Shown here: one piece after another, positions 33,002-42,362 of the stretch
Numbering within the stretch: the first letter of the stretch is position 1
Layout of the letters: every line of letters begins with the position of its first letter
Assembly (NCBI GenBank): GCA_019914945.1
Contig: CM034110.1
Span: forward strand, 4,543,808 to 4,607,807
Length of the DNA stretch: 64,000 nt
Direction: 5' to 3'
DNA from: Typha latifolia
Lineage: Eukaryota; Streptophyta; Magnoliopsida; Poales; Typhaceae
The notes under the pieces: model-generated
The model's input: the letters and a program-made list of their open reading frames with translations, nothing else
Databases searched by the model: none
Told to the model about the DNA's origin: nothing
Position numbers and translations under genes: made by a program

Positions 33002-34386
33002 TAGGGGTGAAAAGGGATCAAATACGGACCGGATAGTGCTCAACCAACATCTGCATCTATATTTTTAATTCAGATACGGATTCAGATATGGATATTGGAT
33101 GGGAAAATAAAATTTAAAACCATATCCTAACTAAATGGTACGGATAATTTTTGGATAAAGGATCGGATCTTAAATGGATGCTGATCAAATTTCAATCGAA
33201 TTGTGTTCTTTTATTTAGTGATAATTAACACAAAAATATTAGGAGTTTCAAAAAATATTAATTTTTTGTATGTCAAATAAATATAAAATTAGAAAAATTA
33301 ATCTCTACAAATAATATGTAATCTATCATATCAATATTTACTATTTAAATAAGTAAACTAAAAACTGTTAATCTTTCAAAAAATATTGGGTAAACAGATA
33401 TCCGATATTCGTACCCGAAACCGAAAATTATATGTGACCCGCATCCGAATCCAAAAATTATATCGACCCGTATTTGAATCCATATCCGGACTTTTTTCAA
33501 AAATTCTACGAAAATTTATATATAACACCTTGCATTTAAATTTGTATTTATACCCTACATTCTAAATCAAGCCCTATGATTTAGAAAATATGTACAAAAA
33601 ACACCCTGCTATTAGATTTGTTAGTTAAATTTAACTCAACCTCTAAGTTAAGTTAACTATACTATGAAAATTATAAAAATATAAAAATACCCTCAACCCA
33701 AACTAACTAACCACCTAACACCCAACCCAACCCAAACCAAACCAACTAACTAACTAAACCCAACCCTCCTCCCTCCTCATCATCCCCACCTAACACTCCT
33801 CCCACCTCCCACCTCCCACCTCCCACCTCCCACCTCATTTTATCCTCCCTTCTCCTACCTCCTCATTCCCTCCCTCATCATCCCAACCTCCCTTGCTTGG
33901 ATCCGGCGTCTACGAGGTGTTGGACACCGGGGTCTGCCCAAGCGCAAGATCCCTTATTGAGGATGCTGGGTGCCCCACCGAGTGCAAGATCTCCTCGGCT
34001 ATGCCGCCGGGATCGGGGGTCAACCTCGGGGACGCGGGCGAGGGTCGTGTCCACGTTCTCCTCCCGGGGGTCAATGGTCAACCCAAGGGCATTTTAGGTA
34101 TTTAATAAATAATATAAATTTAATTAACGAAATATTCTCACGGTATTAGCTGAAATCTAACTCATTTCTGCATATATTATCTAAATTATAGGGCTCGATT
34201 TACAAATAGTGAAAATGTAGGGTGTAAATGTAAATTTAGCTAAAACACAAGGTGTTATATACAAATTTCTCAAATTTCTATATGTATCTCAATCAGTATC
34301 CGAAACAAATAGAATTTTTTATCGAATCCAATCCAAATCGGATCATAGCGGGTCGGGTCGGAGTTAATCCGACCCATTCACCCCTA
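33002..34386. mobile_element. hAT-like non-autonomous element with 8-bp target duplication, containing a second element
   Basis: Ends are TAGGGGTGAAAAGGG (33,002) and the inverted CCCATTCACCCCTA (to 34,386). The flanks AAGATAAC (32,994-33,001) and AAGATAGC (34,387-34,394) match at 7 of 8 positions, the length expected for hAT insertion. Subterminal CGGATC, CCGAAACC and GACCCG words occur in inverted pairs. A second element occupies 33,517-34,265. Without it this one is about 640 bp and has no transposase. Confidence 0.8.
33517..34265. mobile_element. Long-TIR MITE with GC-rich cargo, nested in the hAT-like element
   Basis: The left end runs GAAAATTTATATATAACACC, TTGCATTTAAATTTG, ATTTATACCCTACATT, then TCAAGCCCTATGATTTAGA. 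The right end carries the same words inverted (TCTAAATTATAGGGCTCGA ... ATGTAGGGTGTAAATG ... GGTGTTATATACAAATTTC). The TIR is about 90 bp. Inside are CCCACCT heptamers (about 33,801-33,836) and a 200-bp GC-rich segment (33,895-34,095), open in several frames, that looks foreign to the AT-rich element. Related copies are at 8,585-9,150 and from 63,587. Confidence 0.7.
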
Positions 34387-34599
34387 AAGATAGCATATCA
34401 TGCATAAGAAAAAAACTACCAACTTGTAAAACTTAATTGGTTTACTACTATTCCCTTCCAAAAATTTAAAACCACATTAAATTTTATCCTAATTGAAAGA
34501 TCAGTCATCGTCCAAATAATTTTCCTTTAGTTTTTTAGTCGTATACTTCTATCCTTACACATCTCAAACCCATGGATTCATAAGAAACATAATCTTAAT
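34387..34599. other. No feature recognised beyond the target duplication
   Basis: The first 8 bp are the right copy of the hAT target duplication; the rest is AT-rich without signal. Confidence 0.3.
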
Positions 34600-35225
34600 A
34601 ATTTTCTAGAAAATGCTTGTTAAGTCTAGGTCGACAGTAAAAAAAGAGAACATATACGACTGCATCGAGGACAAACTGCATCACTTGCAGAAATTCTCCT
34701 GTCAAGAGAGGAGAGGCTCTTGTTGGAAGAGCATCAACTAGACACCGTCACATAAATACATTAACCCTTGGCCGAATATCCTTAAGTCTTCCAAACAGCT
34801 CGCCACACTGATTTAAGTTGATTCGAGGAGGAAGAAGACCAATTGCCTACAGCTATAAGATGGTAAGATGATTTTAAGCTAAAAATGCCAGTGGTAGTAT
34901 GCATCCATATATAAGTTCGTCAGCACTTGATGAGTGTGCAGCAGGGATGTGAAGCTTCAAGATCCGATCAGCAATTTCGGTAGGGAAAATTAACCGAACT
35001 AGACCTCGGTTCCAACCTCCGTTGGGTGCGACAAGATGTTTCACCACCGAGATACAAATGTGGAAGGGAGATATGAGAAAGATTAAAACGCCGAAGGCAT
35101 TGTAGAATAGCTTGCCGAGCCCAAGAACTTCCAGGTATAAGAGAAGCACACTAGAAAAAGGATCCACGAAAATATTTAGCTTGAAGAATAAATGCCCAAA
35201 GACGATTACCATTCAGAAGATGCCA
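34600..35225 (-). pseudogene. LINE ORF2 fragment, RT-associated zinc-binding region
   Basis: The minus strand reads LVAPNGGWNRGLVRLIFPTEIADRILKLHIP (about 35,040-34,950). After a gap it reads PRVNVFM then a stop, RCLVDALPTRASPLLTGEF (about 34,770-34,690). This matches the linker and zf-RVT region of plant LINEs (family: W..LV..LF....A..I..IP, then PKV..F.WR...LPT...L). The tryptophan before R is a stop codon. The zinc-binding cysteines are not clear. It is in a different place from the 9.7-11.9-kb LINE and lacks RT. Confidence 0.6.
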
Positions 35226-35740
35226 AGCCATCTTAAGCATGAGCTTTGTTCATTGCTTCAGAGCTTCTAATCCCTAATCCACCGTGGTCTTTTTATCTAT
35301 AAAGAACCTCCGGTTGGCGGTAACAGTCTCGTTCCTAAATAAACTAATAAACTAATAAACTTAGCTAAACCAGTCTTTTTTATTCTTTTTAGAATATTTC
35401 TTCATTTTGCCACGGATAAAATTGAGAAAACTTTGAATATGAACATTCTAATGATATTTGGATGTCTAATAAATATCTTATTATTACTTTTCCAAATTTG
35501 AAAAGAGCTGAATTTAGCTAACTAATAATTTCTAACATATTAGAATTCTCAATAAACTATAAAAGCAGATAAGATAAATAGGCTCGACTAATTGAGCCCA
35601 ATATCCCTATGACGTGATCCGATCTGACTTAGTTCACATCATAAAACTGACAATGGGTTGAGATCCATTAAAGCACTCACGAAAATTAAATTAAATTTGA
35701 AGTGAGGAACAACCAAAATACCTTTAAGTACCAGCGTAGA
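35226..35740. other. No feature recognised
   Basis: AT-rich spacer between the LINE fragment and the truncated copia element. Confidence 0.35.
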
Positions 35741-37048
35741 ATTTAATTGAATGTCTTTAAGTGGATTGAAAACTTGAGTATGATTAGGTAAAGTAATTGT
35801 GGTATGCTAAGTTTTCTTCAAAGAAGTAAAGTCACTTGATGTGGCACATATGTGCTTGGTAGCACTAGAATCAATTATCCAAAATTGATTGGATGAAAAA
35901 TTAGGATGTAGAGATACCAAAGAATATATACTTGCATGACAGGTAGTGTGAGAAGTATTTTGATCACTATTGATTTTGGCAGAAGTACTGAGATGATTAG
36001 ATAGTATGGACATCAATTACTGATATTGAGTGGAATTGAGATATTTGAACAAAGCCTCTAAAAGAATTGGACTAATCACCCTTGCCTTCAGCACCAGAAA
36101 TTTTGATGAACATTAGCATAAGAGACATCTTTATATCTTGATTTGTAACCTAGAGGATATCCAAGGATCTTGTAACACCTGTCAACAATATTGTCCACAA
36201 AATTTGCAATGTGTGCAATATGGACGGTCCTTTCTCTGGCTTTTATAGCTATTAGAATTATAATTCTGATAATTAGAATTTGCATTAGAAAGACTGGAAG
36301 ACTTATTGGGATCATATCTGATAGCAAAGGCCATAGTAATAATAGAATCATTGCTAAAATGAGCTAAATTAGAAATTTTTCTCTAGTGTTCTTGAGAAAT
36401 CAAAGAGAAATTAGATTCTTAACACCTCCACAAGTACACTTTACACAATTACAAAGCGGTCTATAATTGCTCAATTATTCCCACATAGTTTTCAATTTTG
36501 TGAAGTAAATACCAACAGGATTTTGATCTTGGTGTAGATTCATTAACTCTTGCCTTAATTGGAAAATTCTAGGACCATTAGACTGCTGAAAACATTCCTT
36601 AATATCTTGCTAGATTTCATGAGCAGATTCGGAAAAAATAACGTTAGCAAAAATTATTTTGATACTAAGATTAGAATCCAAGAAATAACAACATTTTTAT
36701 TTCTGATCCAGGGATTAATAAGTTCTAAATCAGTACCTTCAAGTGTTCCAATTGATTCATCTACAAACCCCAGTTTGTTCTTCACTGAAAGAGCGATCAA
36801 CACCGCACGACTCTAGGAGGCATAATTCTCTCCAGTAATCTGTTGCGAGAGAAGAAGCAATCTAGGACTGTCATAACAATGAAGATAGTAGGCGAATGAT
36901 GGCTCTTCAATGGCAGATCTACGTAAATTGTTCCTAGCAAGAGGAATATTCACATAAGCTAAAGAATCCTCAACCATAGTGAAAAACAATCAAGAATCAA
37001 GAAACTGAGTTCAATTCACAACGAATCAAATGCTTCGCTCTGATACCA
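35741..37048 (-). pseudogene. Ty1/copia gag to protease start, truncated
   Basis: On the minus strand a start near 36,978 (MVEDSLAY) leads to QQITGENYAS, a stop (TAG for the usual Trp), then SRAVLIALSVKNKLGFVDESIG (36,850-36,770), the classic copia gag N-terminus. GPRIFQLRQELMNLHQDQNPV...YFTKLKTMWE (36,580-36,490) follows. A zinc-knuckle remnant YCTHCKFCG...DRCYKILGYPLGYKSRYK lies at 36,230-36,130, and the protease start FWIIDSSATKHICATSSDFTS at 35,880-35,820 (DSSA for DSGA). Integrase and RT are absent; the element stops near 35,741. Confidence 0.82.
37037..37048 (-). other. Primer binding site of the copia element
   Basis: The minus strand reads TGGTATCAGAGC, a perfect complement of the initiator-Met tRNA 3' end, directly after the LTR end ...CAACA (37,049). 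Confidence 0.9.
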
Positions 37049-37069
37049 TGTTGAGCTCAAGAGAAATGA

Positions 37070-37138
<69 letters not shown>

Positions 37139-37323
37139 AGATAGAGAGGAAGAGAGGAGAAAAAAAATGAAAATTAGCTTTTCCATTACTCGGCCCTTCA
37201 GATGAGATATATATACAGCTCTAAGAGTTTGTTATAACTAACTAGGCTTAAGCAACTAACTCACTTAGTACATCTTAATACGATGCCTTAGCATCGTTAG
37301 CATGGTAACTTCCTTGGGCAACA
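37049..37323 (-). mobile_element. 5' LTR of the copia element, 275 bp
   Basis: On the minus strand it begins TGTTGCCC (37,323) and ends CTCAACA (37,049), an inverted TGTTG/CAACA pair, immediately followed by the primer site. A TATA box (GTATATATATCTC) lies at about 37,205-37,217. A (GA)n run covers 37,074-37,135. No 3' LTR is found in the window, so no target duplication can be tested. Confidence 0.85.
37074..37135. repeat. (GA)n microsatellite, about 31 units
   Basis: An uninterrupted GA/AG tract of ~62 bp in the transcribed part of the copia LTR. Confidence 0.95.
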
Positions 37324-37669
37324 TCTCTACAGCAGTTTCCTGAGATCCAACGTCTCTAGGTTCAAAAGCTTCCCTAACGATCTGGGGATATTCTTCACTT
37401 TAGTATATCGTAAGTCTAGATAATGCAAATTAAATAACTCAGCCACTGCATCGAGCACCTTATTCATATTGGCATATCTAAGATAGAGAACCCTTATTAA
37501 TAATTAATCTGAAGTTAGATGAAACATTGTGAATGCAAGAGATGACAATTGCTTGTCGAACAACAAGAGAGAGCTAGCGAAGCTACCGTGAACCTATGCT
37601 AGGTTGTAAGGTTCCACTGCCTCTATGAATGGATGCACCATCTCCCAATTCTATTACCTCTGGATTGTA
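37324..37669. other. No feature recognised
   Basis: Short intervening sequence between the copia LTR and the GC-rich end of the hAT element. Scattered leucine-rich-looking words, but no frame. Confidence 0.3.
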
Positions 37670-40215
37670 GACCTGATCATTGGGCCCAGCTCATCCGTGC
37701 CCGACCCGACCCAGCCTGGTTTGGTCTCGGCCCCGCTCGGGCCCGAACTACCAACGAACGGTACGGGCCAACCCTTTGCTCGCCCGGCCCGGCCTGAAAG
37801 CCCGCCCGCCCGTTAGGCCCGCCCGCCCGTTTAGCCTCCCAATTCGGCCCACTGCTACAGTGAAAAATAACGAAAAATTTTGTACACTGTAATGTTTCAT
37901 AATTTTTTTTAGCCCGTCTCTCCCATCACAATTCAGCCCAAGTACATGTATTGTTTAAATTTTTTAGCCCACCTCCCATCACATATCGGCCCATGTACTA
38001 TTTAATTTTTGTTAATATACTTTTTTTTTAAATAGAGAAGAACAGAAATATTTAAAAAAATGTAACGATAAAAAATATTCTAAAAATAGCTAAAAAATTC
38101 TGAAAATGAGCAAAATAGGACCTCTACTTTCTTTTTACCATTTTACCCTTTTAACAGAAATAAACAACTAGTTTATAGAGGTATTTTGGTAATTTTAATA
38201 TTCTCATACTTATAAATAAATGATAAATTTTCTAAATTCATCACACATTCTCAAATTCTCTAATTAACAAATTCTCTCTAATATGAATTCTTTTGATGAT
38301 CATATAGAATTTCAATTGGAGGGCGGAGATTCAATTAATCCTACACCCGCATCTCAACCTCAACCTGATATGCTTGGAAACTCGGCTTCGGTTTCATCAT
38401 CAAGTAGTTCTAAAAAATTAAAATCCGAAGTTTGAAAGTATTTCAAAAGGATTGAAACGAAAGATGGCCAATGTAATGTTATAGATTGTAGAGCTAAATG
38501 TCTTCAATGTAATCATGATATTTCTGCATTAACTTAGAATGGCACTACTCACCTAATTTGCCATATTAAAAACAAGCATAAAAAAGGTCAACTTAATATA
38601 GGTCAAATGTTGCTTAATCAAGGTGCTTCCGAAAATATTTCTAATTTTCAATAGAATTATAGTTAAATATATTATTCGTAGAAATAAACCTGATGATTCG
38701 AAACTTGAAGGTTGTTTACAAAGAGGTTTTAATCCGGCTTTTTAAAAACTTTCTCATCATACAATTAGAAGAGATTTTTTAAAATATTTTGCTGAAGAAA
38801 AAGAAAAATTAATTTTAGATTTTAAAAAATTAAAATCTAGAATTTCTTTTACTAGTGATATTTGGACTTCATGCCAATGTTGGCCTTTTATGTGTATAAC
38901 CGCACATTTTATTGATGATAATTGAAAAATGCAAAAACGAATAATTTCTTTTCGAAAGCTTGATGAGAGTCATACTGGTGAATATCTTTCTCGTACTATT
39001 ATTCAAGAGTTAACAAGTTATAATATCCAAAATAAGGTTTTTTCTCTCTAATGCATCTAATAATGATTCCACAATTTCTAATCTTCGATGTTTTCTTCTT
39101 TTACTTTGTAATGGTGAATTATTACATAATAGATGTATGTGTCATATTATAAATTTAATTGTATAAAGTGGTCTAAAATAAATTGCTGAGCTAATTCATA
39201 AAATTAGAAAAATTATACACCATATTATTTTTAATGATAAAAGAGCTAGAATATTTACAAATATGTGTAAAAGGTGTGGATTAAAAGCTAAAACACTTCA
39301 ATTGGATATACAACATAGATAAAACTCTACTTATGAAATGTTAGAATTAGTTGAATATCAAAACGCTATAATTTCTTATGTTTCTTTATATATTAATAAC
39401 GAACTAGAATATCCAACTGATTTAGAATGGGAAAATGAAGAAAAAATAAAAGAATTTTTAAAAACATTTTTTGATACTACTAATATGTCAAGCTCTTATT
39501 CTCCTACAATTACAATTGGTGGTAATCAACTTGTTAATATTGTTCAACTTTTTTATTGCTTTTAAAAATGATCGGACTTTACATAATATTTTACAAAAAA
39601 TAGAAACTAAATATGCTAAATATTTTTGAACATTTTCCTTTACTTATTGGTTTTGGCATTTTATTAAAACCTCAACTTAAAGAGACAGGCTTTTTCGATA
39701 TTTTTAATAGTTTATATGGAAATAAATAAGATGACTATGTTTCTCGTGTGGTAACTATTAAAAGTTATTTTGAAAGGCTTTTTAATAATTATTCTATTAT
39801 ATATGGTTCTTCTTTCTCTACGCCTTCATCTTTCTGTTATTCCTCCTGAAAGTGATAGTACTAAAAAGTCATTTATTGCCCGACTTAAAATGAAGAGAAC
39901 TTCATCAATGTCGGAGGGAATCACTGAGCTTCAAGCATATTACAATCATTTTATAAGTGAGGATAAAATAGATACTCTAGTATGGTAGAAGGCAAATGAG
40001 ACGAGATTTCCAATTGTTGCTACCATGGCACGTGATAGTCTACTGTACCTTCAGAATCTGCTTTCAGTACAAGTGGGCGATTGATTGATCAACGTAGATC
40101 ATGTTTGGAAAAAGAAACAATTGAAGCTCTGATGTGCCTACAAGATTGGTATGCTGCCGAATCTAGATTACAAATGGACGACCATTTTGGAATAAAAAAT
40201 ATAGAATTTTAGTTT
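37670..40215 (+). pseudogene. hAT transposase (BED-finger, RICESLEEPER-like) pseudogene with GC-rich 5' end
   Basis: The GC-rich subterminal part (37,680-37,860: GGCCCGG and GCCCGCCCG words) is typical of plant hAT ends. From ATG 38,284 the plus strand reads MNSFDDHIEF, then a BED finger (EV-stop-KYFKRIETKDGQ ... CLQCNHDISALT ... HLICHIKNKHKKGQ, 38,430-38,590). The core follows (HTIRRDFLKYF; SRISFTSDIWTS, ITAHFIDDNWKMQKRIISFRKL, HTGEYLS; 38,760-38,990) and CNGELLHNRCMCHIINLIV (39,105-39,165). The C-terminal dimerisation block is ESAFSTSGRLIDQRRSCLEKETIEALMCLQDWYAAESR at 40,055-40,165. Many stops and frameshifts; not functional. The 3' terminus is not found. Confidence 0.85.
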
Positions 40216-40398
40216 TTAAATCTCAATGACTAATGTAATTTTATTTTACTTTTTACAATTAATGGATAGATTATGCAAATGATAGATAGATGGGTAGGTG
40301 CCAACCTAGTTGGGATATACTCATTCTATAGTGATGCAAAAAAAATCCTCCTAATTTTGGTGTAACTATTTGTTTAATTATAAAAATATTTCTGTTTA

Positions 40399-40490
40399 CT
40401 CATTTATTTAACTATTTATTTATTTTTACATCTGCTCATTTATTTAACTATTTATTTATTTTTACACCTGCTCATTTATTTTTATTTATT
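40399..40490. repeat. 36-bp tandem repeat, ~2.5 copies
   Basis: CTCATTTATTTAAC recurs at 40,399 and 40,435, with a partial third copy at 40,471; the first two units are nearly identical. Confidence 0.85.
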
Positions 40491-40514
40491 TTAATTCTAA
40501 TTTTTTATTTACTT

Positions 40515-40660
40515 TATTTACAAAGCGTTATCTGTATGTGTGAACGCCTATTTTTCGCGTTCGAATAGTCTGAATGCATTCTCTATATGTGTGAACTACT
40601 AAAAGCGCGTTCGAACGTGGTGTAAACACGGTCCGAACGCAGTATTGTGTAAATTTGGGT
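40515..40660. repeat. GTTCGAACG palindrome cluster (copy 4)
   Basis: Contains GTGTGAACGC, GCGTTCGAATAG, GCGCGTTCGAACGTG, GTCCGAACGC and the shared phrase TTATCTGTATGTGYGAACGC, which also occurs at 6,112. The orientation is the same as at 6.1 kb. No LTR body is recognisable around it. Confidence 0.6.
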
Positions 40661-41026
40661 GAATAATAATATAGAGTATTTTATATAAAACTCTTAAAAA
40701 ATCCCGCCAAGTGGCTGACAGCCCGAGTAAAAAAAAATTGGACAAATGGATAGTGGCCAACTAGCAACAGCTAGCCACCACCCACAATGGCACAACTCCA
40801 TAAGATGACAAGACCACAAGTCTACATTCCACGAGACCACAACTCTCTGTCTCTCCATCTGCCCATTTGCCTAAGGCTCCAAGCTGCAGAGGGGGTGAGA
40901 TCTCGCTGCCAAAAGCTACAGTAGCCTACCTACCTTAGTACCTTGGACCCTTGTGTTTGTCACACTAGAATCCATTCTTATCGTCAGCGAACCGCCGCCG
41001 CTCGGCACGCTCAGCCACAACGAAGA

Positions 41027-41285
41027 CCTCTTTATATCTTTTAGTACATTATTACTTTACATAAAATACGAGGTTACAACTTTGTATTACCTTGTAATGC
41101 CTTTTTATTTCCTCTAATGAAATTATTTTACATTGAATGTGAGCTTATAATCCTACATTATCTTGCAATGCCTATTTATATACTCTAATGCATGATTATT
41201 TTACATAAAGTACAAGATTATAACCTCATATTATATCATAATACTTCTTTATATTCTCTAGTGTATAATTATTTTACATAAGGAG
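41027..41285. repeat. Diverged 73-bp tandem repeat, ~3.5 copies
   Basis: ATTATTTTACAT(A/T) recurs at 41,048, 41,122, 41,195 and 41,268 (spacings 74, 73, 73), with shared CTCTAATG and TATTATCTTGCAATGCC-type phrases between. Confidence 0.8.
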
Positions 41286-42343
41286 TGCGACATCACTCCT
41301 ACTTTAGTGCATAATTATTTCCTTATAATACAAATATATGAAGTATTTTAAATCTGCAATTTTAATAAAAAATTAATATTTTTTAGATATATACTATTTA
41401 CTACTACTAGTTTAACATATACTCAAAGATATTTTTATCATTTAGTTTAAAACATCACCAATTTTTAATACAATTTTATTATTTTTTAATTATGTCACAT
41501 CAAATACAATTATTACTGTATAATATTGAACCAAACATTAGAATAACTTATACTAATATTAGCACTTTTTCAGTATTACTAATAATCATAGAAGGAAAAG
41601 AAAGGAAGAAACCACATGATATTTTCAAAATAATATTTTATTCCTTTGAAGTATCCAGATTAATCACCAATTCTCAAGCAACCTAGAATGAACTACTGAT
41701 TCGAGAAACTAAGCTTCCAGATTAATAATAGCATGGCCCATAGATATTTTAGAAAGCATAGATTTCGATTGAACAGATGATGAGAAATGTAGATGCCGCT
41801 AAAACCTGTTTAGGAATGACAAGTTCCAATGAGGACCAAACAGCTCGCTAATTATTTCTTTACCAGCCTGACTGATAACTAGTATACGAAGCACCACAAG
41901 TGGTTTAATCTCATTTTATGCAGACAGTAGCTACGAAGATATAAATATAATGGCGTCACGAAAAGCAAACTCGTAGACTAGCAAGCCTCAAGTTCGTCAA
42001 AGAATGACTTCATATTATAAGCCCAAAATTTCATTTACAGTTGGAACTTGCTTTTGGCAATGCACTTCTGTTGAAATTCCATGCATCTTTACTCTCCAGA
42101 AAGTCATCACCGCGACAGTTTCAGATACAAAAATAACTGAAACCTAAATAGACTAAATAGTCGATATGACTGGTAAACTCAACACTAGGATGTAATGAAT
42201 CATACTAGTAGTTGAAAATTTTCCACAAATATATTATGATGTGCACAAAAATGAGGATTAGTAACAAAAAGATGGGACTTTGATTTTAGAATAAGCAACT
42301 GACAATGCATGACTCTCAGCCAATACATCTTTTCACTTGTATC
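41286..42343 (-). other. 3' flank and 3' untranslated region of the helicase gene
   Basis: No coding exon. The transcript end is not determined; TTTATT words (AATAAA on the minus strand) occur near 41,636. The segment next to the stop (42,000-42,343) is the likely 3' UTR. Confidence 0.35.
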
Positions 42344-42362
42344 CTATTTCCGGCGCTTATAC
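42344..42362 (-). CDS. RH28: Helicase exon: last five codons and stop
   Basis: One nt completes Arg, then YKRRK and TAG. Acceptor CTTTCTCAG. Confidence 0.9.

Noticed and set aside
33878..34105. Overlapping open frames of 66-70 codons on both strands
   Set aside because: GC-rich cargo inside a MITE. Openness in three frames reflects composition, and no known domain is present.
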